Notes: a model not told the origin generated them from the sequence alone. A DNA stretch of 64,000 nt from Prunus persica (GCF_000346465.2 NC_034011.1:9659019-9723018), one strand, 5' to 3'. Shown: positions 11,481 to 23,002, counted from the stretch's first letter. Made by a program: numbers and translations.

Positions 11481-12485
11481 CTATACTATTTCCTTTTTGA
11501 CTAATTTTACTTCCATTTGTGAATCCTGCAGGGTGACTTCTTTTCTTTTATTGAATTTTTCTAAAGTTGTGTTTAGACTTATTTTCTGAGGAATAGACTG
11601 ACTTGGTTCTTCCTGACTAATGACTTTTCTTAATTTCTTTAAATACTCTGATTTTAACTCTGGGTTTTCTATTTTATTGATTAAATCAATTAACAATTCT
11701 TCTTGTTCTTCTTGTTTGGTGAGGACACTAATTGACTTGCTTAAGCTATTACAACATTTATCTTTGCAACCGAGCTGTACTCTAGGGGAACTAAGTTGTG
11801 AATCTGTGGAGTTATAATCTATCGACTCAGTGTTGGTTACCATGGTTTCATTTTCACTAGACTCGGAGTTTCCTAACTCTAAGACTTTAATCAATTTGTC
11901 TTTTTCTTCATCCGAGTTTTTTAATTATTTTATTGTGTCTTTTACTTTATATTTATTAGCATAGTGACCGTTCTTTTGACATTTCTAGCATTTAACTTCT
12001 TCTTTTTTTTGGTCGGTGCTTTTCTTAAAGTGACTTTTCTTATTTTTTCCATGACCTTTTGACCATTTTTTACGCGGGTAAAACTTCCTTTTACCATAAA
12101 ACTCATTATTATCATTATTATATTTAAAGGACTGTCTTTTGCGTGAATAATGTCGTCGTTTACTAACTTGTCGGTCATGGTGACTATTTTTGGCTTTTCT
12201 AGATGGAGGAATGGAAGCTAGACCGTATTGTTCAGAAAAATCTCCTAGCTTATATTTGGCTGAATTTCTTTCTAACTGAATTTGTTTACCAATTTCCATA
12301 TCAACACACATTTTCATACCTACTTGATTAATTATACTGATTATATTACCATAGGTTAAATTATCGAAATCTATATGACCTTGATCATTACTAAGGACTG
12401 TGCATATTTTATGGGCAAACAGATTGGGAAAACCATTAATGAATTTTTCTTTCCAAAATGGTTGGTTACTATCATCTCTAAGCAT
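11481..12485 (-). pseudogene. viral coat-protein region with decayed zinc knuckle
   Basis: The minus-strand frame from 12485 has a basic tract rich in K and R, then a CCHC-type knuckle near 11985. The second residue of the knuckle is followed by an in-frame TAG, and the last cysteine position reads tyrosine. The downstream region 11894-11481 is acidic and serine-rich. This basic-plus-knuckle layout matches caulimovirid capsid proteins, which bind the genome. The knuckle is clearly inactivated. Confidence 0.65.
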
Positions 12486-13981
12486 GACTCTGGAAATAAA
12501 AACATCTTTATACCAACAAAAATCAAATAATTTGGGACGTCTGAGATTACTTAGTTGGTCATGAATTCTGGATGTTGTGTTACTAGGTGTGCCTATGAAG
12601 TGCTCAATTATTGTGTATAATAAAGTGTTGACTCCATCTTCTATACCTCGACCTATTTGTTCGTCAAAGATAGGGAGACCTTCTTCATTGAATTTGACTG
12701 CATGAATTATTTGATGTTTTGACTCTTCAGTTAAATGTTTATCCCACCAAGATCGCAGGGTTCCAGTGAATCATGTTTCTAATAGAGGAACAATTTCTGA
12801 TTGTCTAAGATTGTGATTGGTTATGTAGCTATTGGCTATCATAGACATATGAGTTAACTTGTTTAAGATTTCTTGCTCAGACAAACCATCTATATTCCAT
12901 TTGTATAACTTATTGGAGGAGACTGAGAATTGACTCAGGGAATTTCTTTCTTTGAATTGAATGTCTGGAGGAGTTGGTCTAGGATACCAAATTTTGGTTA
13001 GACTTGTGGGATTGACTTTACTTCTTAATCTTTTAAGTTTTAGGTCATTGTCTATTTCTAAATTTTTAAAGGCATTTTTAATTTTTGATATATTACTAGT
13101 TTCTGTATCCATACTGGAAATAGACTCAGAATCAGAGATATTGACTAAAGGGGAGGATCCTAGGACTTTATCCGGGACTTGGGTTTAACTTCATGAGGGA
13201 GTAATTTGTCAACTTTTGTTTCTATCTTGTCTAATTGCTTTCCTATGACTATTAGACTCTGGTTGGTGTAATTATTTTGCTCACTAATTTTTTATTATCT
13301 TGGTCAGGGATCTTGAAGGGACTAGCTGGTATTTTAGACTTTTTATGGTTAATAATAATCGTTTCTACAAGGGGGATGACTGGCTAAGACTTCGGTGTTA
13401 TCTTCCTTTTCCCATTTTTCTTGGGTTAAAGTTTTTAACTCTTTAGGCAAATAACGACTTTCAATAAAATCAAGATAAAAAATTTCTAACTTGACGGTAC
13501 GCATGTAATCTTTCCATTCATTAAAGATTTGTTGGCGTTTTTCTTTACTGGGGTAAGCTATGTGGTAAAGATCTCTTCTTTTTTGATTCTCAGGGGCATG
13601 TAGATGACTATGTAAACTTTTCCAATTAATCTTGAATTTTTTACTAAGGGTTCGTAGTTGGTTGTCAATTTGAATACTGGCTTCGAAATCAGTTTGTGTG
13701 GATGACTCTGGAGACTCGGATTTGGTGTCTTCTTTTACTGGTTTCTTTCCATAAAAGGGCTAGTTTACTTGGGAAGTTTTCCTTCAAGATTCTAATTTTA
13801 AATCTATAAAGGTTTTTTCTAACTCTAGGTCTCGTTCTAGAGTAGAGGAAGAAGCTGTATAGGAATGTCTTGCAGGGGTATGTCTCTGAGATTGACCAGG
13901 TGTGGGAAGTTGATGTAATTGGACTGAAGACTTTTGGGGAGGTTGATTTCTAAAATTAATTTTGACTGTGCCATCTAAATA

Positions 13982-14594
13982 CTACTGAATATAATCTAGA
14001 TTATTTAAACTATGTTGAATGGGAACTGGTTGATTCTCAGTGGTTAGTGTCCAATCTAAAGGTAGGGTGACTTTTGACCACTTAATAGTATGAGGAACTC
14101 TTATATTGGCATTGGCTTTACTGCTTTGAGTTAACAAGGTTTGATCCTTTGGACTTTTATTAAAGGCTTGGAAATTCATATTAGTACCTGTGACTTTGTA
14201 ATAAATTCTGTAAACTAAGGCTAATGGTTGGGTACCCGGTAAGACTTTATACCCAGAAGTTTTAATGTTTAATGTGAGGGTTTTTAAGATATGACGATCA
14301 CTAAGACTTACTGTGAAATCTGGTCAACAATCAAAATGAATTGGTCCGTTGAATAGACTTGACTCAATTATTCCTAAAGTAGTCACTAAAATTAGTGAAT
14401 CTGGCACCTCGAAGGCAGAGAAGGATAAAAGCTTTTAATCCTAATCTGGTGAGAGGCTTAACTGCGACTTGAACTAGACCAATGTGAAGGAAATTGTTTC
14501 CATCATTTTTATTTTTTTTAATTAGCTCAAGATTAAGCAACTGGCATGTTTCATGTTCTTTACTTAAAGCATAAACTTGTTCGACTGTTTTCAC
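13982..14594 (-). pseudogene. viral movement-protein remnant
   Basis: Close to the primer site, the minus strand encodes a block HIGLVQVAVKPLTRLGL followed by an LRGARF-type motif. It resembles the conserved core of caulimovirid 30K-type movement proteins, which open plasmodesmata for cell-to-cell spread. The frame stops at 14364 and a related stretch continues at 14179-13982. Confidence 0.6.
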
Positions 14595-15100
14595 ATGGGT
14601 GGTTGACTTGAAACTAGAAAGTGACCATTTTTTCTTATAAATTTATTGACTAGGAATTTTAGGAACATTCCAATCTTTATAATCCATTTCATTATTAGAA
14701 TTGTATTCTATTTGTTCTTCATTAACTATCTCTAGGAGTTTACTAATACTGGCTCTAGAACTGCTAGAGTTACAAGAGTTAGTTCTAAATAAACGACTCA
14801 TCAAGGCTACTGGTTTTTCTTACAAAGGGTAAGAAGCAGGCTAGCTATCCTATAAGAGACTCAAAGGTTCCTGGGAACTAAAGGGTTCTCTCTTTCTCCG
14901 CTCATGCAGCATCCACTCATGCCTCACCTGGGACTTATTGTTTGGAATCTAGGACTTATTGTTTGGACCGGGAGAGAAGACTTGGTTAACAGGAAGACTC
15001 TGAAAAAGCTACAGAATAAAAGTAAACTTCAAACACTGAGAAGATGACCAGTGAGTTTAGACTTTGAGAAGCCGATTTAGACTGACTCTTCAACACTTAG

Positions 15101-15113
15101 GGCTCTGATACCA
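15101..15113 (-). other. tRNA-Met primer binding site of the viral genome
   Basis: The minus strand reads TGGTATCAGAGCC, the complement of the 3' end of initiator tRNA-Met used by caulimovirids to prime minus-strand DNA. Its position just upstream of the movement-protein region fixes the genome start and orientation. Confidence 0.9.
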
Positions 15114-15175
15114 GAAGGGGATCTAGAACCAGGAGGGATTAACACAGATAGCACAAATAATAGAAAATACGAAAG

Positions 15176-17160
15176 TATATATATATATATATATATGTTG
15201 GTACGTATTTTTCAACAATACATTCGAGTTCTATACACGTCTCACGTTTTCTTTAAAAAGCAAACATACAATTGTCGTATTGTACGTGTACGTATGTATT
15301 TCTAATATTTTATACACATATTTTGTACAAAATTTTCAGTAAGACACACAAAATTCACGTATTATACAAATAATTCTCACATATTATTGAATAAGAATAA
15401 CATGTGTTATAAAAATTATATTAAAATATCATATAGTGGAAGATTAATATCTACTTTGGATATGTTACAAATTAATATCTATAAAGTACAAACTAATGCA
15501 ACTAGGAGGGTCCTTTTTATTATTAATTTTTTAATTAAATAGTATAGCCAGGCGCCAATACCAGGATTTTTATATATAAAAAAAGGTACAGCCGCAAGGT
15601 TATACTCCATGTTTTTATGTGTTAACACGTGTCACCTAATGGGTGGGGTGGGGTTGGGGGGGGGGGGGTCCTCTTTTTTATACTAAAAAAATAGTATCGC
15701 TGAGAGGCTATACTCAATTTTTAAAATTTTTAAAAAAAGTATAGCCACCCGGCAACAATCTATTATAACAATTAACATGGTGGGTAAGGCGGAAAAAGAA
15801 GGCCAAAATGGTCCCTGAAATAGATTCCGACATCCCTCTTGCTCAGCTCCCTTTCCTAGCAAAGTGCATTTCTTGATTCAATTTGTCTTATTGTCGCCCT
15901 TCTCTCTTGAAAGAGGAGTTCATTTTGTGAATCAATCGGCCTATTTTTACACGGTGGGATGCTCTGTTTTTGCTTTAGAAAATAGTATAGCCGTGCGGCT
16001 ATACTTATTTTTTTCTTTTTCTTTTTTTAAAAAGTAGTATAGCAGGTAAGAGTTATTGGCCTCTTTTTTTTTTTTTTTTAAATAATTTCTTTAATAAATA
16101 GTATATATGTTGGTATGTACTTTTCAACAATACATTCGTGTTCTATACACGTCTTACGTTTTCTTTAAAAAATAAACATACAATTGTCGTATTGTATGTG
16201 TACGTACGTATTTATAATGTTTTATACACATATTTTGTACAAAATTTTCAGTAAGACACACAAAATTCACGTAATTTACAAATAATTCTCACATATTATT
16301 GAAGAAGAATAACATATGTTATAAAAATTATATTAAAATATCATATAGTGGAAGATTAATATCTACTTTGTATATGTTCCAAATTAATATCTATAAGGTA
16401 CAAACTAAAGAAATTAAGAGGGTCCTTTTTTATTATTAATTTTTTAATTAAATAGTATAGCCGGTGGCTATATTTGTTTTGACATGTGGCTTTAATCGAT
16501 AAAGGTTCTTCTTTAAATAAATAAATAACTCTTCACAGCTATACTCCATGTTTTAAATTATTTTTAAAAAGACATGTTGACACGTGGTGCCTAATGGTGT
16601 GGGGGTCCTCTTTTTTATATTTTAAAAAAGTAAAGCCTAACGGCTATACCCAGTTTTTAAATTTTTTTAAAACAGTATAGCCGCCTGGCTATACTATATT
16701 CACACAGTGGACTACTCCGTTTGATTTTTTTCTAATTTTTTAAAACAAAAATAGTATAGCAGGAAAGCATTATTGGTTATTTTATTTTATTTTAATTGTC
16801 TTTAGTAAATAGTGTAGACGAGCGGCTATAGTCTTTTACATATGTACGCATATATATATATATATATATATATATGTTGGTATGTATTTTTCAACAATAT
16901 ATTTGTGTTCAATACACGTCTCTCGTTTTCTTTAGAAAGCAAACATACAATAGTTGTATTGTACATGTACGTACGTATTTCTAATGTTTTATACATGTAT
17001 TTTTTATAAAATTTTCAGTAAGACACACAAAATTCACGTATTATACAAATAATTCTCACATATTATTGAATAAGAATAGCATATGCTATAAAAATTATAT
17101 TAAAATATCATATAGTGGAAGATTAATATCTACTTTGGATATGTTGCAAATTAATATCTA
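15176..17160. repeat. palindrome-studded array, middle part
   Basis: Further units of the array seen at 6101-7572. The 320-base block beginning GTTGGTACGTATTT (or GTTGGTATGT) recurs at about 15196, 16109 and 16876. Hairpins of the GTATAGCCG/CGGCTATAC type follow in the same order, for example near 15985, 16675 and 16812. About 200 bases of unrelated sequence are inserted in the first unit at roughly 15752-15945. No gene is visible. Confidence 0.82.
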
Positions 17161-17525
17161 GGGTAAACTGTCGAAATGCCCCTTGAACTNNNNNNNNNNN
17201 NNNNNNNNNNNNNNNNNNNNNNNNNNNNNNNNNNNNNNNNNNNNNNNNNNNNNNNNNNNNNNNNNNNNNNNNNNNNNNNNNNNNNNNNNATGCGTGAGGG
17301 GCATCTGTCGACTGCATTTATGGTCACAGGATTATTTTTTTTATTTTTTTTTATTTAATTTTTTTTAAAATAATTTGACGGATTATTGGATGACATGTTA
17401 TTGATTTGGACGACAGGGGGAAATTGAGAATAAAATTTAGTTTGAGTCCTTAATTTTTTTTAAAAAGGTCATGGGGTAAATTAATAATTAGGTACAAGTT
17501 CGAGAGGCATTTCGGCAGTTTACCC
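17161..17525. mobile_element. Mutator-type MITE
   Basis: Terminal inverted repeats of about 30 bases, GGGTAAACTGTCGAAATGCC on the left and its near-complement on the right, enclose about 365 bases including a 100-N gap. A perfect 9-base target duplication TAATATCTA flanks it (17152-17160 and 17526-17534), the duplication length typical of Mutator-like elements. It sits in the 320-base block of the palindrome array, and removing it restores that block. Confidence 0.92.
17190..17289. other. assembly gap (100 N)
   Basis: Exactly 100 N inside the MITE; a hairpin-prone interior may have stopped assembly. Confidence 0.99.
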
Positions 17526-17534
17526 TAATATCTA

Positions 17535-18560
17535 TAAAGTACAAACTAATGCAACTAGAAGAGTCCTTTTTTATTATTAATTTTTTAATTAAATAATATA
17601 GCTAGGCGGCCATACCACGATTTTTTTTTATAAAAAAAAAGTATAGCCAAGCGGCTATCCTTTTTTTGACACGTGGCTTTAATCGATAGAGGTTCTTCTT
17701 TAATTATAAAATAAAAAATAAAAAAAAGGAGTACAACAGCAGGGCTATACTCCATATTTTTAATTTTTTTAAAAAGACATGTGTTGACATGTGGCACCTA
17801 ATGGCTGGGAAGTCCTCTTTTTTTATATTTAAAAATAGTATAGCCGTACGGCTATACCCAGTTTTTAAATATTTTTTTAAAACATATAGCCGCACGGCTA
17901 TGCCTAGTTTTTTCTTTGGAAAATAGTATAGTCGTGCGGCTATACTTTAAAAGAAAAGGAGACAAACGAAGAGGAAGAAGAAGAAGGAAAAGAAAAGAAA
18001 AAGAGACAAATGAGATATTGAACAGAAGAAGACGAAAAAAGAAAAAGATAAAAGATAGAGAGAATGAGAGATGGAGACAGATGTGTGTTTTCTTGTTTTG
18101 TCTGAGGCATTCCTGTTGGTGGCAGGATAAAGGTTTTTACTTTTATTTTTTACTTCTTATATATTATATATTACTTATAATAATATATTATTTAGTATGT
18201 GTAAATACCAGTACTTTGGTTTGGTTAAATTGTGGTTTTCAATATCTAGCACTGAGCCTTTCTCTTAAAACATTCTTGTATCCAGTGACTCGTTTGTATG
18301 ATGGTGGTCTTTTGGGATTTGTTGTGACAATAATTTGATGGTGGGGGTGGTTGATTAGGTGGAGGATAAGTTGTGGAAACAAACTATTATTTTTGGATAT
18401 GTTGAAATTGGTGAAAATTGTGTAAATATTATAGCCGCACGGCTATACTCGGATATTTTTTTATAATAAAAATAGGCGTGGCGAAATAGGCGCCAGGCGG
18501 GCCTTTTTTTCCAATAAATAGTATAGCCGCTCGGCTATACTCGGATTTTTCAATAATAAA
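17535..18560. repeat. palindrome-studded array, right end
   Basis: The last unit continues with hairpins near 17598, 17641, 17838, 17884, 17924, 18431 and 18521. Between about 17950 and 18100 the order is broken by a purine-rich stretch, which gives a spurious lysine/arginine-rich frame. No palindromes occur after about 18560. Confidence 0.75.
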
Positions 18561-18976
18561 AATAGTATGGTCCCAAATTCAGCTGGGTTAAAATAGAATA
18601 GAACCGTTTTTTTTTCCCTCTCACACACAATATAAAATACAAAGCCAAAAGCTAGAAACAAACCCTAAATAACCAATAAGGTAATCATTTACATCCTAAA
18701 TTAGCAAGGAAACTCAAATGCCTCCCAATCCGCCTAAGATACAAATTTCCAATCCACTACTAATCCTTACAATATCATCAAATATAGCTTCTATTTGGAT
18801 TTAAGAGACTGAAGAAAAAAAAATTCAATGAAATCACAGACAGAGAAGGCAAATCATTATGAACCATATTAGTCATCCTTTACATTACAAACACTTGACA
18901 ACACTGACTAAACTAAAAACCATCAAGAGCTTTCTCTCATTCAGCCACATTTTAAGTTTAATTTTGTTTATTCTGA
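18561..18976. other. AT-rich flank, probable upstream region of the cysteine-rich peptide gene
   Basis: No gene, RNA or repeat could be supported. If the split peptide gene starting at 18977 was functional, its promoter and 5' leader lie here. Confidence 0.35.
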
Positions 18977-19062
18977 ATGGAAGGAATAGCTGCAACACAT
19001 TTCACACTTGTATTTGCTTTGGTGATTATATCGTTTTTTGCTATGGCGCAACACATTGTCGT
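18977..19062 (+). pseudogene. secreted cysteine-rich (defensin-like) gene, segment 1: signal peptide
   Basis: The ATG at 18977, directly preceded by an in-frame TGA, opens a 28-codon frame. It encodes a short N terminus, a hydrophobic core (FTLVFALVIISFF) and a likely cleavage point after AMA. At 19063 the frame is cut by a TRIM-like LTR element. Removing that element with one GTCGT copy, and the big Ty3/gypsy element with one CTTCA copy, joins this segment to 20184-20248 and 36404-36499. The joined reading gives about 81 residues if one extra T near 20190 is ignored. I see this as a defensin-like or other small secreted cysteine-rich peptide gene killed by insertions. The family name is inference; the split frame is directly visible. 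Confidence 0.68.
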
Positions 19063-20178
19063 TGATGTAGGAGCATAGGGTGGGATGTTGATGATTAATA
19101 AAATAGTTTATTTGTGGCATAGATTTGCTACGATATGTGAGTTTGCACTAGCCCTAAATTTCAGTGCTCGTGTATGTGGTTGGTGACCTATGTCCTGACC
19201 TCGATCCCCATCAATTGGTATCAGAGCTATGGCTCAAGATCTGCTTTATTGGGGAGGTTTTTGGATGGGGGGTCGTGTTAACAACTACAACGACAATGAC
19301 ATGGAGGAAATTAGGAGGATGCTACGACAACTTAAGGAACGCATTGCTCGCATTGAAGCTCGAACCTGGATAGGTAAGAGTTCTGACGGGATGGGATGTG
19401 TGAACTCTTATCTTAACCAAGTAGCTCGCAATCGACACTCTAAGCCGTGGGAGTCTCGACGGGGAGTACAAGGGAGATAGCCTTTTTCATTATTGCGCTC
19501 CGTTGTGTGAGTCAAGTGAAGAGGGGCACGGTTATTCTCATTGTGTCTTTGAAGGTATAAATGAATTTGGCAATTTTGGTGCATCTTGTTATTCATCAAA
19601 GTTATTAAATTTGGATTTACCTCCAATATTTGATCCTTGCAATTGTGAAAATTGTAATGAAAATTGCTTGGGTGTTCAAAGCAATTTTGATAAATTGACC
19701 AGAACAGTAAAGAGATGAAAATTGAGAAAACTTTCGAAGATATTATTGATTTTATGAGCATTGATATTTTCACTTGGAAAGTTGCCAAAAATCTAGTTGA
19801 TTTTGTCAATCGGTTGAAGATTCTAGAGAGAAACATTTGCATTGCTAGAGGGAGTAAGAAGCCAAGAATAACGAAATATTCCAAATATCTTTTTATTTGG
19901 AAAGGAATGTTTCAATTGGATGCTAAAAGATCCAGAATTAATATGAAGCAATTGAAGATTCTATTTGGATTTTCCTCAATCAAAGGCTTGAATTCGAGGA
20001 CGAATTCTTTCCAACCATAGGAGTCTGATGTAGGAGCATAAGGGTGGATGTTGATGATTAATAAAATAGTTTATTTGTGGCATGGATTTGCTACGATATA
20101 TGTGAGTTTGAACTAGCCCTAAATTTCGATGCTCGTGTATGTGGTTGGTGACCTGTGTCTGGATCTTGATCCCCATCA
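19063..20178 (+). mobile_element. TRIM-like non-autonomous LTR retrotransposon
   Basis: Two direct repeats of about 151-153 bases (19063-19213 and 20026-20178), each TGATGTAGG to CCCCATCA, enclose 812 bases. A perfect 5-base duplication GTCGT flanks it (19058-19062 and 20179-20183). A tRNA-Met primer site TGGTATCAGAGCTATGG begins at 19216. The interior has only gag-like shreds: a short MAQDLL start with a coiled-coil-like EEIRRMLRQLKERIARIEAR, and a TTCGAGGACGAATTC block before the 3' LTR that resembles chromovirus 3' ends. No RT or integrase is present, so mobilisation needed a helper element. Confidence 0.93.
19216..19232 (+). other. primer binding site of the TRIM-like element
   Basis: TGGTATCAGAGCTATGG, two bases after the 5' LTR, is complementary to the 3' end of initiator tRNA-Met. 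Confidence 0.85.
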
Positions 20179-20183
20179 GTCGT

Positions 20184-20248
20184 TGAGGGTTAATATATGT
20201 CGTTCTCCTGAAGAGTCCAACTGCCATCCGGAAAATTGTGAAGCTTCA
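20184..20248 (+). pseudogene. cysteine-rich peptide gene, segment 2: mature peptide start
   Basis: After the TRIM-like element the coding trace resumes. From 20192 the frame reads 19 codons with three cysteines spaced C-x7-C-x4-C, ending at the CTTCA target site of the big element (20244-20248). The phase is one base off relative to the signal-peptide segment, which suggests an extra T in GGGTTAAT near 20190. Confidence 0.62.
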
Positions 20249-20950
20249 TGTGGGAGCATATATTTTCGTCTCCAATTAGGGCACGCCACGTGGAAAAGAA
20301 GATTATCTCTTTAATTAATTAATTAAACCAGTTTATCTGGCTAATTAATTAATTGGGATAAATATCTTAATTAATATGATATTATCTTTATTTAAAGAGA
20401 TAATATCATTAATTAAGATATTATCCTAATAAAGAGAAGATAATATCATTTAAATTAGATATTATCTTTTTAAGAGATAATATCATTTAATTCAGATATT
20501 ATCTTCTTAAGAGATAATATATATTTAATTCATATATTATCAGGCCCAACTCGATTCCTACGAAACCCTAGCCCCGAGGCTCCTATAAATAGACGACCTC
20601 ATTCATCATTCAAGGTACATCTAAACCTACTCCTGATACTCGAGAAAAATACCTGAAGCTCTCTCTCCCTCTCCACTCTCCATATTTTCTCCCCGCGGCT
20701 CCGGCCACCACACACGGCTCCGGCCACCCGGTTTACACCCTACATAAAACTCCGTACCCTTTGCTTAGCTATTGTTTTCCTACAAACACTCGAACTAACT
20801 TAGGCATCGGAGGGCCTTTGGCCAACACCCCCCGGGTGTGGTCTATTTACTCCAGTCTTTTTTACAGGAATCGAGGAAGAGAGAGAAGGAAGATCGAAGG
20901 TTGAAGGATCTAGAAGCAAATATTCTCCCGTGAGATTATTTACACAAACA
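20249..20950 (+). repeat. 5' LTR of the Tat element
   Basis: 702 bases, aligned without gaps to 35697-36398. U3 holds a run of short inverted repeats (GATATTATC against GATAATATC) at about 20360-20545. A TATAAATA box lies at 20584-20591. Downstream comes CTTAGGCATCGGAGGGCC, a motif also in the LTR of the minus-strand element at 4310. Confidence 0.95.
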
Positions 20951-20972
20951 TTTGGTGCATTCATTGAGAGCA
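20951..20972 (+). other. primer binding site of the Tat element
   Basis: TTTGGTGCATTCATTGAGAG directly follows the 5' LTR, starting within two bases of the TGG that pairs with a tRNA CCA end. I do not assign the tRNA species. Confidence 0.7.
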
Positions 20973-21046
20973 CGAGTTATACTCAACGCGTGCTCAAGGA
21001 ATCCGTTCCTCCTATTTTTCAATCCACCGAAGCCTTCCAAACATCC

Positions 21047-23000
21047 ATGGTTGGAAGCAAGCGCACGAGGAGCAAAACCGCCGCTATGGCTCAATCCGTG
21101 ACGGCCCAAAGCTACTCCTCCCATGATCCCACGATCGACAGGGCGGCTCCACCACCTCTCGCCGTCATGAACCCTCAGCAGCCACCCCGTGCGACTGGAA
21201 CCACCGCACCGGCCTCCGCCGCCGTCGTACCATCTCAAGGCCCCATGGCCGAACCCAGCCACCTTCATAGCACCACCGTTGAGTATGGTGGAACCTCACA
21301 TCTAGTTGGGCTCACTACCACCGCCGACTTTGGCCCAATCTTGGAGCAACTTCAACCATTCCCTCCATTACCTCCACGCTCGACGCATGCTCCCACGCAC
21401 ACATCCAACGAAAACATAGCCCGTGTGCAATTGGGCTCTACACATTTCTCTCCTCCCGATCCACGAAGTCAAGTAGACCTTAATCTGAGAGTTGACCAGC
21501 TAACTCAGAGAATGGACGACCAAAACAATTTGATGAGGCAATTCCTCAATCAAATAAACTTGGCTCAAAACCTTGGCCTTGGACAACATGGCGAAGAGAG
21601 AAGGATAAACGAACCCGCCGATAGGCAGTTTGGTGGGAACCAAGCAGGTCGAGCAGGAGTAAGCAGACAAGGAAATGCGCAACAACGAGATCAGCTCGCG
21701 GACATGTCGCAAGCATCCGCAAGCCACACTCAGAGCATACGAAGTTTCCCATCCAGATTGAATTTAAGGACCAACGTGCGCAATAGGCTGGGCCCAAGAC
21801 CTGACATCCACGCTCGCCCGGGCCAGCATGAAGACGTTCATGAAAGGCTAGGCTCCCAGGGAGGTCAACTTGACGTCCATCGAGACGAGGATTGAGAAGA
21901 AAGGCAATCCGCTGCCTGCTGACAGAGAAATATTCACGAAAGGATAGGCCCCCAAGGAGGTCAACTCGACAATCATCACAATGAGGACCGTGACAAAAGG
22001 CGCTCCACTACTCGCTCTCGAAAAACCTATTCTCGTCGCCAAACTACTGGAAATCCCTCGCAAGCGCAGTCCACCAACACGCCGCCTAGACAGCGCAACC
22101 GGGAAGGTCGACCCTCGCAAACCAATGAGGAAGTCAATCAGCATCGTCTAAATCGCGAAGGTCATCAACATGACCGACTAGCCATGCGTGCAGAAGACGT
22201 TGAGAAGCTTGTGAATAACCGACTTCGAGACTTAAAGATTGGCGGAAATTTCAAAGATGCACTACGCATTGTGGTAGACCAAGCAAACTCCTCACCTTTC
22301 ACCGCCAAAATCGAGCAGGCTGCTCCCCCGAAACGATTCTCAACGCCCTCTTTCACATGCTTCAAAGGCGATTCCGACCCCGAAAGTCATCTGAAGCATT
22401 TCAAGAGCCTTATGATCCTCTACAAAGCCGAAGACGCGCTAATGTGCAAGGTGTTTGCAATGACTTTGCGAGGAGCAGCTCAAGATTAGTTCCATACCCT
22501 GCCATCCGGGTCGATCAACAGCTTCAAGGAGCTTACTTACGTCTTCACTAAAGAATACACTTCTTATCGGACGATCAAGAAGAACCCTGACCATCTGTTC
22601 AACCTGTGCAAGAGGCTCCAGGAATCCCTTCGAGATTACATCAAGAGGTTCAAAGCAGAAAAGGCCAACATCGTAGGGTGCGATGACCAAATCGCATCCT
22701 CTGCATTCAAGAAAGGTCTTCCAGCAGAACATGACTTATACCGCAAGCTGACTATCACTCCCAGCCAGACTCTGGCAGAGGTTTTCGCGACCGCAGAACG
22801 CTACGCACTCTGGGATGACGATCGAATCGCCGCGAAGAAGTCCACTGAGCAGGAAGATCGACCAGCTAAACGGGCAGAACAAAGAGGCGACAGGCTTGGC
22901 AGCAGGGACAAAGACAAAGGCAGGTCACACCCACAAAGAGAGGCCACGACGAAAAAGAACTACACCAAGTTCTCTATCCCCGTACATCAAATTTTAGCCC
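21047..23000 (+). pseudogene. Tat element gag
   Basis: The likely start is ATG 21047 (MVGSKRTRSK). A 280-residue proline/glutamine-rich N-terminal region ends at a stop at 21893. The capsid domain follows from 22184 (TPSFTCFKGDSDPESHLKHF, the LRGAAQD block). There, the expected tryptophan codon is TAG at 22487-22489. The rest continues in the same frame through the SSAFKKGLP block. A basic tail precedes the CAFHATHRHNTNNCFAWK knuckle-like block near 23090. With at least two disabling changes it cannot make full-length gag. Confidence 0.85.
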
Positions 23001-23002
23001 AA

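Larger units (their letters stand above)
7573..15175 (-). mobile_element. endogenous caulimovirid (florendovirus-like), more than one genome length
   Basis: A degraded plant pararetrovirus copy on the minus strand. From 15113 downward it shows a tRNA-Met primer site, a movement-protein region, a coat-protein zinc-knuckle region, protease, reverse transcriptase and RNase H, then a second reading region and the promoter/polyadenylation region. This is the order expected for single-large-ORF caulimovirids. The sequence at 7672-7735 matches 15112-15175, giving a circular unit of about 7442 bases, which fits the family's genome size. Both edges lie in TA dinucleotide runs of the host repeat. Many stops and frameshifts break all frames; it looks like an old, non-functional integration. 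Assignment to florendoviruses rather than petuviruses is by overall layout only. Confidence 0.88.

Noticed and set aside
17916..18338. 140-codon lysine/arginine-rich frame
   Set aside because: Low-complexity purine tract at the end of the palindrome array, with no recognisable domain.
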